From Acidobacteriota bacterium (GTDB taxonomy: Bacteria > Acidobacteriota > UBA6911 > RPQK01 > JAJDTT01): a stretch of DNA of 54,922 nucleotides. Below the pieces are notes generated by a model. The model was not told where the DNA came from, searched no databases, and was given only the letters and a program-made list of their open reading frames with translations. Shown piece after piece: positions 8,022 to 16,070 of this stretch; positions within the stretch are counted from its first letter, which is position 1, and the number at the start of each line of letters is the position of its first letter. A program made the position numbers and the translations under genes. The stretch is taken from assembly GCA_028874215.1 (NCBI GenBank), contig JAPPLF010000086.1, positions 1 through 54,922 on the forward strand, read 5' to 3'.

Positions 8022-8259
8022 GCTTGGCAGCCATTTGGTCTTTGAAGACGTCGCCGTCGAAGGCCTGTGGTTGTCCGCTTTCCTCGCCTCGGATCAACGC
8101 GCTCCGTATCACATCAATCTCGGACTGGCGGGTTTGGTCACGCCGGATCAAATCACGGATATACTCACTGTCATTGACGAAATCACCGCCATCAATCTGC
8201 GCCTTGATCCATTTGTCCTGCTGGTCGGTAACAGTGATTGTCTTGCGGGTAGTCCCCAT
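8002..8259 (-). CDS. parD: ParD-type ribbon-helix-helix antitoxin
   Basis: 85 residues from the ATG at 8259 (MGTTRKTITVTDQQDKWI). The N-terminal strand KTITVTD, the helix to about 20, and SEYIRDLIRRDQ are the hallmark of ParD/CopG-type ribbon-helix-helix repressors. The C-terminal residues bind the toxin. The open frame continues upstream into the antisense of the DUF1501 gene, so the start was placed at the family-typical methionine. It pairs with the overlapping parE. Only 83 bases separate it from the stop of DUF1501 copy 4, and R repeat copy 8 lies in that gap. Confidence 0.87.
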   Translation of the reverse strand: MGTTRKTITVTDQQDKWIKAQIDGGDFVNDSEYIRDLIRRDQTRQSEIDVIRSALIRGEESGQPQAFDGDVFKDQMAAKHARKGR

Positions 8260-8329
8260 GTTGGCCTCCAATTCTGCACAGTCTACGTTCCCACCATAGA
8301 TCACGCAGCATCGGGAAGGCATTTCCCGG

Positions 8330-8349
8330 GAATGAGGAACGGTCACGTA
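8330..8349 (-). repeat. R repeat copy 8 (inverted)
   Basis: On the minus strand it reads CGTGACCGTTCCTCATTC. The TGA of CGTGACC is the stop codon of DUF1501 copy 4, so the repeat has replaced the native end of that gene (ending IIT instead of IIA). A small palindrome (GGGAAGGCATTTCCC) adjoins it. Confidence 0.65.
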
Positions 8350-9824
8350 ATGATGTCGTGGACGACGTTGCCGTAGACGTCGGTGAGGCGGAAATCGCGG
8401 CTGTTGTGGCGGTAGGTGAGCCGTTCGTGGTCCAGGCCCAGGAGGTGGAGGATGGTGGCGTGAAAATCGTGATGCGAGACTCGGTTCTTGACGGCGTGCA
8501 TGCCCAGTTCGTCGGTGGCGCCGTAGGTGATCCCCCGTTTGACGCCTCCGCCCGCCATCCACATGGTGAAGCCGTAATGGTGATGGCTGCGGCCGATGGT
8601 CGTCTTTGTCAGCGACCTGTCCGCCTCCTCGAACGGCGTGCGGCCGAACTCGGTGGCCCAGACGACGAGGGTCTCGTCCAGCAGGCCGCGTGATTTCAGG
8701 TCGATGATGAGGGCCGCGACGCCCTGATCGGTGCGCGCCGCGTTGGTGCGGTGGTTCTTGATGAGCCCGCCGCGGTTGCCGTGGGCGTCCCATTTCCGCC
8801 CGTGGGCGCCGTCGAGAATCTCCACGAAGCGGACGCCGCTCTCCACCATGCGTCTCGCCATCAGGCACTTTCTCCCGAAGTCGGTGTCGCCGTAGAGCGC
8901 CTTCACCGAGGCCGGCTCATTCCGGATATCGAAGAGCCCCGGCGCTTCCATCTGCATGCGAAACGCCGTCTCGAACGCGGCAATGCGCGCGTCGAGCTCG
9001 GGCTGCGTCGGATGCATCCCGCGGTGGAGGCGATTCAACTTCCGCAACAGACCCAACTGTTGGCGATGCTGCCCCGGGTTCAGAAACGCCGGCGCCTCGA
9101 TGTGCGGCACCGGCGGATTCCCGGGCGTGACGTCCGCCAGCGTGGCCTGATGGTAACCGGGGAGGAACCCGGAATCGTAAAGCGCGCGCCCGCCGTCGGA
9201 ACGTCCGTCCGTCATCACCACGAATCCCGGCATGTTCCGATTTTCCGTCCCCAGCCCGTAGGTCACCCAGGAACCGAGACTGGGATGGCCCTGCCTGGAA
9301 TAGCCCGTGTGCATGAGAATCTGGCCGGGCCCGTGAATCGGGGTATCGGCATGCATCGATTTGATGAATGTGATGTCGTCGACCACCTTCGTCAGGTGCG
9401 GGAAGATCTCGCTGACCCAGGCGCCGCTCTGGCCGTAGCGCTTGAACGAGAACACCGGAGGAACGATGCGTGTGTCGTAGAACGTCTTCGACGGATTCAG
9501 GCCGTCCAGGTCTTCCTTGGGAAAGATTTCTCGCGCCTCTTTTCCGGCGTACTTTTTCAGAAGCGGCTTGTGATCGAACGTCTCAATCTGGCTCACGCCG
9601 CCGACCATGAAGAGGAAGATGACGTTCCTTGCCTTGGGAGTGATGTGCGGCTGCCGGGGGGCAAGCGGATCGCTGAGATCAACCGCCGGCAGGGCCGGCG
9701 CGCCGCTCGCCTTCTGATCCGCGATCAGGCTGGCCAGCGCGATGCTGCCCAGGCCGAGTTCCTTGAGAAACCCGCGGCGGTCCCGGCCAGGCGGCCGAAC
9801 TCCGCAGGCTGCGTCAGTGAACAT
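8343..9824 (-). CDS. DUF1501 protein, complete copy 4
   Basis: 493 residues, very similar to copy 1 along its length. The N terminus has a twin-arginine leader (DRRGFLKELGLGSIALASL), then FLFMVGGVSQIETFDHKP. It carries the longer insert [20 protein letters not shown] that is shared with fragment 3 and not with copy 1. It overlaps the upstream DUF1549/DUF1553 gene by 11 bases, so the two are co-translated. Family knowledge places such pairs in the envelope or periplasm of Planctomycetota, Verrucomicrobiota and Acidobacteriota, possibly in polysaccharide degradation, but the reaction is unknown. Its stop codon is supplied by an R repeat. Confidence 0.9.
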   Translation of the reverse strand: MFTDAACGVRPPGRDRRGFLKELGLGSIALASLIADQKASGAPALPAVDLSDPLAPRQPHITPKARNVIFLFMVGGVSQIETFDHKPLLKKYAGKEAREIFPKEDLDGLNPSKTFYDTRIVPPVFSFKRYGQSGAWVSEIFPHLTKVVDDITFIKSMHADTPIHGPGQILMHTGYSRQGHPSLGSWVTYGLGTENRNMPGFVVMTDGRSDGGRALYDSGFLPGYHQATLADVTPGNPPVPHIEAPAFLNPGQHRQQLGLLRKLNRLHRGMHPTQPELDARIAAFETAFRMQMEAPGLFDIRNEPASVKALYGDTDFGRKCLMARRMVESGVRFVEILDGAHGRKWDAHGNRGGLIKNHRTNAARTDQGVAALIIDLKSRGLLDETLVVWATEFGRTPFEEADRSLTKTTIGRSHHHYGFTMWMAGGGVKRGITYGATDELGMHAVKNRVSHHDFHATILHLLGLDHERLTYRHNSRDFRLTDVYGNVVHDIIT

Positions 9825-12033
9825 AGATGAACTCGTTCAGGTTCATGAGCGAATGGCAGTACTGCACCAACGGGATTGGAGCATCCGGGGACCCGGTGTC
9901 CCCGCTTTCCTCCAACGCGCCGGCGCGCCGTTGACCGAGAAACGACAGGCCGATCTCGCGTTCCTCCGCGGTCGGTTGCCGGGAAAGAGCGATTCCGTAG
10001 GCCGCCTCGATCTGCCGGCCGGGGTCGTCTCCGACCCTGTCCCGCACCCGTTGCGCAAAGCGCTCCGCCTGCTCCCAGACGAACGGCGCATTCAGCATGA
10101 ACGCCGTGCTGCTCGGGGTCGTGCTGATGTCACGACGGCCGATGCTCTGCATGTTGTCCGGCGGGTCGAAGATCTTCAGCACCGGATGGAGGTTCAAGCG
10201 CGCCGCCATGAGGTAAACGGACCGACGCCAGGTGTCCGGCGTGTCCTTGAAAGGCTTCTTGCGGTTGCCGATGGGAATGCTGGGCCCGTACAGGTCGGTG
10301 CGAAGAGCTCCGGAGATGCTCAACATGTGATCGCGGATGATTTCCGCCTCCATGCGCACCGGCCTGCGGTGCCACAGGTACTCGTTGTACGCATCGTTTT
10401 GGGCCTGAGCCGAATTGGCGCCGGCCGCCTGTTTGTAGGCGGCGCTGTTCATGATCAGCCGGTGGATCGGCTTCAGTCGCCAGCCCTCTCGGATGAGTTC
10501 GGAAGCGAGCCAATCCAGCAGTTCGGGGTGCGTGGGCTCGGTGCCGAGTTTGCCGAAATCATTCGGCGTGCTGACGATGCCGCGCCCGAAGTGATGCTGC
10601 CAGAGACGATTGACGATTACCCGGGCCAGCAATCCGCCGGCGCCGTGCTCCGCGTCGGTGAGCCAGTTGGCAAGCATCCGAAGCTTCGGCGATTCAATCT
10701 TCGTCTCGGAGCCATTGGCGGCCTCGGAGCCATCGGCGGCCTCGGGACGGGGCCGCCAATCCTCCGCGCTACGGCCGTTCCGCATCAAGACCCGCAGGAA
10801 CCCCGGTTCGACCGGCTTGACGGGGCGCCCCCAACTGCCGCCGGCAAGAAGATGAGGTGAGGTCACCTCCAGGGCGACGAACTTGCCGCCTGCGTCCGGC
10901 TCCTCCTCGGCCTGGTCGAAGAATACGGCCGTCAACTGGTAATACTCTTCGGCGGTGATGGGGTCGATCTTGTGGTCATGGCAACGGGCGCACCCGACCG
11001 TCAGGGCAAGGAATGCTTGCCCGGTCGCCGACACCATGTCGTCGAGGCGGTGAAATTTGCGCTCATTGGGGTTTTCGGTCGTGCTCAGGTTGGTTCCCAT
11101 CTGAACGAACATGCCCAGGTCCCGCCGGGCGGCGGCGAGTCCTTCCGGAGCGCCGGCAACCTGGTAGCGGACGAATTCATCGTAAGGCAGGTCGTCATTG
11201 AAGGCGCGAATCACGGCGTCGCGGTATCGATACGCGTCCTCTCGAATTGCGTTGTCCCCCTCATTGGCTCCCTTGCTCTCGCCAAAACGAGCCACATCCA
11301 ACCAGTGCCGTCCCCACCGTTCCCCGAAGTGCGGGTTGGCGAGCAGCCGGTCGACGAGTTCGCGAAAGGGATCCGCAGAAGGATCTCGAACGAACGCCTC
11401 GACTTCTTCGGGCGCCGGCGCCAGACCGATCAGGTCGAAATAGGCCCGGCGAATCAGCGTGGGCCGATCGGCCTCCCGTGCGGGCTGAAACTGCATCTCG
11501 TGCAGCTTGGCGAGGAGGATACGGTCGATGGGCGAGTCGGTCCACGCGACCTCATCCGGACTGGCTGGGGAGACCTGTGGCGGATCGACTGTACGCAGGG
11601 GGTGGAAGGCCCAGTGGCGCCGACCTGACTCGAGATCCATCTTCTCCGTATCGGCGGCTTGCGCATCTCCCGGATAGGGCGCGCCGAGGTTCACCCACTT
11701 GACGAAATCAGCGATGACCGAGTCCGGCAGTTTGCCGCCGGGCGGCATTGCCAGACTGCGATCGGTGTGCCTGAGGGCCTCGATCAGAATCGACTGATCG
11801 GGTCGCCCCGGCGCGAGGGCGGGGCCGCGCGATCCGCCCTGCTCGACACCCTCCCGCGTGTCGAGCCGCAGTTTCCCAAACAGCATTCCCGCACGGGAGG
11901 CTTCCGCCGAGTGACACTGGTAGCAGCGCTCCGCCAGCACCGGACGGATCTTCTTCTCGAAGAAGTTGATACGGTCCTGACTGGGTTCCTCGGGGGCGCC
12001 GAGCAGGCTGAGAACGATTGCGAATACAAACAC
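9814..12033 (-). CDS. PSD1-type cytochrome c with DUF1549 and DUF1553 domains
   Basis: 739 residues. A hydrophobic leader at 1-12 is followed by a planctomycete-type cytochrome c domain with heme-binding CYQCH at 37-41 and a later methionine-containing AMPPGGKLP. DUF1549 occupies roughly 165-370, including the typical RCHDHKIDPIT, and DUF1553 fills the C-terminal third, with NRLWQHHFGRGIV. A covalently bound heme and an extracytoplasmic location are expected. The gene is followed by DUF1501 copy 4 in an overlapping pair. The function of these pairs is not established; an oxidative role in glycan breakdown has been proposed for relatives. Confidence 0.92.
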   Translation of the reverse strand: MFVFAIVLSLLGAPEEPSQDRINFFEKKIRPVLAERCYQCHSAEASRAGMLFGKLRLDTREGVEQGGSRGPALAPGRPDQSILIEALRHTDRSLAMPPGGKLPDSVIADFVKWVNLGAPYPGDAQAADTEKMDLESGRRHWAFHPLRTVDPPQVSPASPDEVAWTDSPIDRILLAKLHEMQFQPAREADRPTLIRRAYFDLIGLAPAPEEVEAFVRDPSADPFRELVDRLLANPHFGERWGRHWLDVARFGESKGANEGDNAIREDAYRYRDAVIRAFNDDLPYDEFVRYQVAGAPEGLAAARRDLGMFVQMGTNLSTTENPNERKFHRLDDMVSATGQAFLALTVGCARCHDHKIDPITAEEYYQLTAVFFDQAEEEPDAGGKFVALEVTSPHLLAGGSWGRPVKPVEPGFLRVLMRNGRSAEDWRPRPEAADGSEAANGSETKIESPKLRMLANWLTDAEHGAGGLLARVIVNRLWQHHFGRGIVSTPNDFGKLGTEPTHPELLDWLASELIREGWRLKPIHRLIMNSAAYKQAAGANSAQAQNDAYNEYLWHRRPVRMEAEIIRDHMLSISGALRTDLYGPSIPIGNRKKPFKDTPDTWRRSVYLMAARLNLHPVLKIFDPPDNMQSIGRRDISTTPSSTAFMLNAPFVWEQAERFAQRVRDRVGDDPGRQIEAAYGIALSRQPTAEEREIGLSFLGQRRAGALEESGDTGSPDAPIPLVQYCHSLMNLNEFIYVH

Positions 12034-12113
12034 GCGATGACCTTACGCTTGTATTTGGGATTTTATGTTGGATCGTGGGACGAATTCCACCAGGCGAACA
12101 GACGTGTGGGCGA

Positions 12114-12986
12114 TCAGTAAGTCCCGATCCCCAGCACGTCTTTTTCCCAGGGAGTCAGTCGTTTGATCTGTTCCGGGGAAAGAGCGCGAACTTCCGTGTA
12201 CTCGGGGATGGTCTCCTCGAGGCCCAGCAGCTTTCGCATTTCCGGGAGGAGGCGATCCTGCACGCTCTGCGGGATGACGCGGGCGTTGTCGATCATCCCC
12301 TTGACCCACCAGCGATGAAAGAAGGCCAGGATGGAATGCCGTTCGTGGTTGCTGCGGTTGATGCCACTGGCGTGCCAAAGCGCCGCATCCCAAACGATGG
12401 CGGTACCCGCGGGAACGACCGCTTGGTGGGATCCCGGGGTGTCGGCATCCGGGTCGGGGATCCGGCAGGAATTGTGAGTGCCGGGCCAGACCAGGGTAGC
12501 GCCGTTCTCGGCCGTGAAGTCCACAACCGGCCAGGCGACGTTGATGGCCATCGGGTAGTGCTTTCCGCCCTCGAAGGGGACGATGCTGAACGGAGACCGG
12601 TCGGCGTGAATCTGAAACCCGCGCCCGGGCTCCCTGCCCTCGCTGGGACGAATGGAACGCGCCGTCGTGTCGTACAGGACCATGTCCTCACCCAGGTACT
12701 CACGGCACACGGAGAGAACCGGCGGGTTCAGGAAAAAGGTTTCGAAGAAGGGGTGCTTGCCCACGATGCAGTGGGCGGACCAGCAGTGCTCGGACGAAGT
12801 TCCCAGGCGCAGAGCGATCTCGCTCTCCCGTTGGTAGATGTCTTCGGCCGCCTCAATGGCTGGAGCCAGGTACTCGGCGTCGACAGCGTCCGGGATGATG
12901 GTGTACCCCTGCTCCCCCAGTTCTCCAACGTGGAATTCCAGTTCCGAAGGCGTCAGCTCTCTACCGCTTGAGAAACTGCTTTTCAT
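12114..12986 (-). CDS. Phytanoyl-CoA dioxygenase (PhyH) family protein
   Basis: 290 residues with the double-stranded beta-helix of Fe(II)/2-oxoglutarate oxygenases. The metal triad is H127-x-D129 (QIHADRS) and H205 (ALWHASG), with R216 a likely 2-oxoglutarate ligand. Substrates of this family vary widely (phytanoyl-CoA, ectoine, small secondary metabolites), so none is assigned. It lies 80 bases upstream of the DUF1549/DUF1553 gene on the same strand and could be co-transcribed. Such dioxygenases are often found near DUF1501 loci in environmental genomes. Confidence 0.88.
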   Translation of the reverse strand: MKSSFSSGRELTPSELEFHVGELGEQGYTIIPDAVDAEYLAPAIEAAEDIYQRESEIALRLGTSSEHCWSAHCIVGKHPFFETFFLNPPVLSVCREYLGEDMVLYDTTARSIRPSEGREPGRGFQIHADRSPFSIVPFEGGKHYPMAINVAWPVVDFTAENGATLVWPGTHNSCRIPDPDADTPGSHQAVVPAGTAIVWDAALWHASGINRSNHERHSILAFFHRWWVKGMIDNARVIPQSVQDRLLPEMRKLLGLEETIPEYTEVRALSPEQIKRLTPWEKDVLGIGTY

Positions 12987-13111
12987 AATTCATGCCCCAA
13001 GAAAACCGTAGTGGAAGCGCCACTGCCAGGCAGCGTTTTCGTTGGTCAAACAGCCTACTACACGATCTGCTTCGCGAAAATACTCCGAGAAGGTGACCAT
13101 CGCCGCCGTCG

Positions 13112-13642
13112 TCAGGAGGCCGACGGATCCGAACCGCGCCATGGCGTCAGACGTGGCCACCATCGACCCACATTCAGCAAATAGGCCTCGTATGACCCTC
13201 CGAATCTTCGACGGAGTATCGGCTCCTCATAGAACAGCACATTCAGGTGGAACGCGACCAACACCACCCCGGCGTACGCGAACAGCACGACGTGGCCAAA
13301 GAGCAGCGCCTGGCCTGAAATGATGATCAGCACGCAGACGTACATCGGGTTTCGCACGTACCGGTAGAGGCCGGAAACCACCAGCACTTCGGTCTTAGCC
13401 ACCGGCGCCGGTGTGCCCCGCCCCTCAAGGGCGAAGCGGGCGAAGCAGTCCAGCAGGCAGGCCAGACCCGCCCCAACCGCCGCGGCACCCACGACGCGCT
13501 CGCCCGGCAGGCCGAGCAGAGGCGGCTGCATCGTCCAACCGAACAGTGCGTACGGGCCGACGCCGGCAACGACTCCGGGAGCGACCCAGAAGAAGACGAA
13601 CGACCCCAAGATCGCACGCGCACGGGCGCCCATCACAGACAC
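13112..13642 (-). CDS. Isoprenylcysteine carboxyl methyltransferase-like membrane protein
   Basis: 176 residues, with about four hydrophobic membrane segments. The S-adenosylmethionine-binding signature of the ICMT/phospholipid methyltransferase superfamily is present: GLYRYVRNPMY near 95-105, and EEPILRRRFGGSYEAYLLNVGRWWPRL at the C-terminal side. Bacterial members methylate lipids or unknown small hydrophobic substrates. It is on the same strand as the PhyH gene, 125 bases upstream. A partial R-like half site (GAGAAGGTGACC) lies near 13090 just beyond its stop. Confidence 0.82.
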   Translation of the reverse strand: MSVMGARARAILGSFVFFWVAPGVVAGVGPYALFGWTMQPPLLGLPGERVVGAAAVGAGLACLLDCFARFALEGRGTPAPVAKTEVLVVSGLYRYVRNPMYVCVLIIISGQALLFGHVVLFAYAGVVLVAFHLNVLFYEEPILRRRFGGSYEAYLLNVGRWWPRLTPWRGSDPSAS

Positions 13643-13818
13643 GTCATGAGACCCTGCGAGTCTGGCAGGTGTTGTCCTGGAGGCTTCGCGCCTGTTGTCG
13701 TGCGCTTTCTGCGTGACTTTGCATGTGGTCTCGTCCCTCGTTCAGCATACCGGAACTCGCGCTGATTCTTATGATCTATGCCTGGGCAGCAAAGGCCGGA
13801 CGGCGCTCGGGACTGACC

Positions 13819-13844
13819 AAGAAACGGGGACTGTCCCCTTTTCG
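13819..13844 (+). repeat. R repeat copy 9
   Basis: AGAAACGGGGACTGTCCCC followed by TTTTCGG; the core GGGGACTGTCCCC is a near-perfect palindrome. It forms the broken 5' end of the HigA relic. Confidence 0.8.
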
Positions 13845-13847
13845 GTC

Positions 13848-14057
13848 CGGGCCGCCGCGGGTTTGGGCGTCACGCGGCAGGCACTTTCGGAGTTGGTGAA
13901 CGGGCGAACCGGGATCTCGGTGGAAATGGCGATACGGTTATCGAAGGCTTTCGGCTCGACGCCCGAGACTTGGCTGCGGATGCAGATGGCCTACGATCTC
14001 TGGCAAGCCCGCGGCCGCGCCGAGGAGATCGCGGTGGAGCGCTTTGTGGCGGCCTGA
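13848..14057 (+). pseudogene. HigA antitoxin relic, 5' end lost
   Basis: Codons from here read AAAGLGVTRQALSELVNGRTGIS then AIRLSKAFGSTPETWLRMQMAYDLWQAR in separate stretches of the HigA-type XRE domain. The recognition helix and the WLRMQ..YDLW signature are intact. The N-terminal part of the family (HPGEIL...LGLS) is missing and is replaced directly by R repeat copy 9. The frame is open further upstream but codes repeat and unrelated sequence there. No HigB toxin gene was seen next to it. Probably non-functional. Confidence 0.75.
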
Positions 14058-14103
14058 TCGAGCCACTTGCTCTTCGGAGCATCGGCATCTCCGCAAGTCT
14101 CAC

Positions 14104-14127
14104 AAAAAAGGGACAGTCAATTTCTCG
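14104..14127 (-). repeat. R repeat copy 10 (inverted)
   Basis: On the minus strand it reads GAGAAATTGACTGTCCC followed by TTTTTT. It separates the HigA relic from the VapB gene. Confidence 0.7.
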
Positions 14128-14172
14128 CTTGACCAGTTGACAACCTCCGCGTCGTGGATTCATACCATACCG

Positions 14173-14418
14173 GTGAAACGTACAAATCTTGTCCTTGACG
14201 AGCGAATTCTGGAAGAAACCCTACGGCTCAGCGGCGAGCGTACCTACTCGAAAGCAGTGACTCGAGCGATGACGGAATTCGTTCGAAGGGCAAAGGCAGG
14301 TCGCATTTTGCAACTGGCCGGTTCGGGCCTTTGGGAGGGGGGCTTGGCCGAGATGCGCAACGACCGACCGCGCAGCCAACCCGAGCCTCAGCACGGGACC
14401 GGCCCTGCACCTTGTTGA
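14173..14418 (+). CDS. VapB-type antitoxin
   Basis: 81 residues from a GTG at 14173 (KRTNLVLDERILEETLRLSGERT). The strand NLVLDE and the helix ERTYSKAVTRAMTEFVRRAKA are typical of the DUF2191 VapB group, and LAGSGLWEGGLAEMR is its usual end. The last 15 or so residues extend beyond the family norm into the start of the vapC relic, which suggests that the original stop has been lost. The start is family-guided. The partner toxin next to it is broken, so the antitoxin is orphaned. Confidence 0.65.
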   Translation: MKRTNLVLDERILEETLRLSGERTYSKAVTRAMTEFVRRAKAGRILQLAGSGLWEGGLAEMRNDRPRSQPEPQHGTGPAPC

Positions 14419-14480
14419 CACCTCGGTCTGGATCGAGGTGTTTGCGCGCCCCGCCCGACTCCACCTCGAATCGGTCGCCA
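14405..14480 (+). pseudogene. VapC toxin relic, truncated by a repeat
   Basis: The frame starting at 14405 reads LHLVDTSVWIEVFARP then ARLHLESV, the N terminus of a PIN-domain toxin with the first catalytic D in VDTSVW. Similarity to PIN proteins ends where R repeat copy 11 begins at 14481, so roughly 100 residues are missing. No standard start codon is in frame just upstream. Confidence 0.7.
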
Positions 14481-14509
14481 CGAGAAGGGGACAGGTTCGT
14501 TCTTGCTCG
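14481..14509 (-). repeat. R repeat copy 11 (inverted)
   Basis: On the plus strand it reads CGAGAAGGGGACAGGTTCGT followed by TCTTGCTCG. It cuts the vapC relic. Confidence 0.7.
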
Positions 14510-14569
14510 TGCTCCCTTTCATTTGACCGGCGATCTCGTAGCGTGTAAGGGTACTCATCAACTTCAAGT

Positions 14570-15553
14570 ATGAGACACATCGTTGTTCTGCTGGTTTCCG
14601 CCCTGGTTGTTTTCGGCATTGGGACGGGTTGGTGCGAGGGGGCCGGGGTCGGGAAGCCTGATCAGGAAGGCATCGGGCGTTTCCTCCTGGTCGCGTCGGA
14701 AGGGCTCTATATCGTCGAATCCGATGGCCGTTGTTCCTGGTCATTCACGGTCCCTCCGCTCAACGGACAATCTCCCGGCGAGTTCGACCATCTCATCTAC
14801 GACGGCTGGGCTCTCACCAACGGGAACCTTCTCTATGGAACACACCGTTATGTGCGGGAAATAAATCGCCAAAAGCAGACGGTGTGGGAATACCGGGTCA
14901 AGGGAAAGAACAAGGTCAAGACCTGCCTGCCCTTGCCCAACGGCCGTGTGGCGGTGCTCAACAGCCAGGAGCAGGCCATTCTTGAATTGGAATCGGGGAC
15001 CGGACGGGTTCTGCACCGGATCTCCGTTCCCGCAGAAGGGACACTCCATACCCGATACAACCTGTTGCGTCGAACTCCGGAGGGAAATTACCTGGTTGCA
15101 CTGCGTGCGGAGGAGAGGTTCGTGGAAGTGGATTCCGCCGGCAAGATCCTCCGCTCCCTGCCCGTCCCGAGCCTACCTGCGCTTGCCCAGACACTCAGCG
15201 ACGGCGCCACCCTCTGCAGCGGCCGTTTCGGCCTGATCCGGTTTGATGCGAGCGGGAAGAAGACGTGGAGCTTTACTCCGGAGGATGCGGCCCCCCACTT
15301 CCCGCTGTTGATCGCAGTCGGGACTGTGGAGCTGCCGGACGATCGATTGCTGGTCGTCAACTCTGACTGGCACTATCTGAATCCGGGGGAGAATCGTGTG
15401 CAGCTCTTCATCACGGATTTCTCCAAGAACATTTCGTGGACCCTTCCGGTGAGCGCCTTCGATGGCTGGAAGCGGGGAGAGGTCGAGCCCAAAACGGGTC
15501 TGCTGGAACATCGAGGCGGGGTGGTCCAACTCCTGGGCCCGGAGATTCCTTAA
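14570..15553 (+). CDS. Secreted PQQ-like beta-propeller protein
   Basis: 327 residues with a signal peptide at about 1-24 (MRHIVVLLVSALVVFGIGTGWCEG). Repeated blade-like strands follow, such as FLLVASEGLYIVESDG, VWEYRVKG, RFVEVDSAGKIL and LIRFDASGKKTWSFTPE. This is the pattern of arylsulfotransferase or PQQ-binding-like beta-propellers. No catalytic residues were recognised, so a binding or scaffold role outside the cytoplasm is most that can be said. It is flanked by R copies 11 and 12 and stands alone as a transcription unit. Confidence 0.75.
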   Translation: MRHIVVLLVSALVVFGIGTGWCEGAGVGKPDQEGIGRFLLVASEGLYIVESDGRCSWSFTVPPLNGQSPGEFDHLIYDGWALTNGNLLYGTHRYVREINRQKQTVWEYRVKGKNKVKTCLPLPNGRVAVLNSQEQAILELESGTGRVLHRISVPAEGTLHTRYNLLRRTPEGNYLVALRAEERFVEVDSAGKILRSLPVPSLPALAQTLSDGATLCSGRFGLIRFDASGKKTWSFTPEDAAPHFPLLIAVGTVELPDDRLLVVNSDWHYLNPGENRVQLFITDFSKNISWTLPVSAFDGWKRGEVEPKTGLLEHRGGVVQLLGPEIP

Positions 15554-15597
15554 TCGTATTCGCGGATCTTCACACGCTGGAACGGACCCCGCGATCA

Positions 15598-15623
15598 CGA
15601 GAACGTGACTGCCGTCTTCTCGG
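15598..15623 (+). repeat. R repeat copy 12
   Basis: CGAGAACGTGACTGCC followed by GTCTTCTCGG, between the convergent beta-propeller gene and the doc gene. Confidence 0.75.
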
Positions 15624-15653
15624 CTGTCCCGCGCGTTGCCCTTTTTCATACTT

Positions 15654-16070
15654 CTACTCACCTTCGATCCGATCCGCCCCCAGATTCCTCTGGCGCGATC
15701 TCACCAAGCGTTTCTTGAACCACTCCACAAGTTCTTCGTAGCGCATTTCGCCAGTGGCCACACTCGTAATGACATCCGCCAGTATCAGATCGTCTTCTAT
15801 CAAGCTGTAGTCACTCCTCACAGCCAGCAATTCGACCAAGTACACGGCCGTACGTTTGTTGCCGTCTACGAAACCGTGGTTGGACACGATGCCGTGAACG
15901 AGGGCGGCGGCCTTTTGATGAATGCGTCGATGATAGCCGTGATAAGGCCGCGCAATCGCTGACTCGATTGCCTCCTGACGGAGTATCCCAGGTGCGCCCC
16001 CATCTATGAGCGCTTCCTTGTGACAGCGAATCGCGTCGGCCCAGGTGATCCGGTAGTGGCGTTTAGCGAT
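15654..16070 (-). CDS. doc: Doc-type (Fic fold) toxin
   Basis: About 138 residues. The Fic/Doc active-site motif is HGFVDGNKRTA, with the catalytic H and the phosphate-binding NK-R. The upstream IAKRHYRITWADAIRCHKEAL and GAPGILRQEAIESAIARP are typical for death-on-curing proteins, which phosphorylate and inactivate EF-Tu in the P1 case. The reading frame overlaps the end of the antitoxin gene, but no ATG, GTG or TTG lies between the upstream in-frame stop and this conserved region. The placed start is an ATC at 16070, which is a guess; an unusual initiator, coupling, or a small frameshift would all explain it. The first standard in-frame start, GTG at 15887, would remove half the domain. Confidence 0.7.
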   Translation of the reverse strand: MAKRHYRITWADAIRCHKEALIDGGAPGILRQEAIESAIARPYHGYHRRIHQKAAALVHGIVSNHGFVDGNKRTAVYLVELLAVRSDYSLIEDDLILADVITSVATGEMRYEELVEWFKKRLVRSRQRNLGADRIEGE

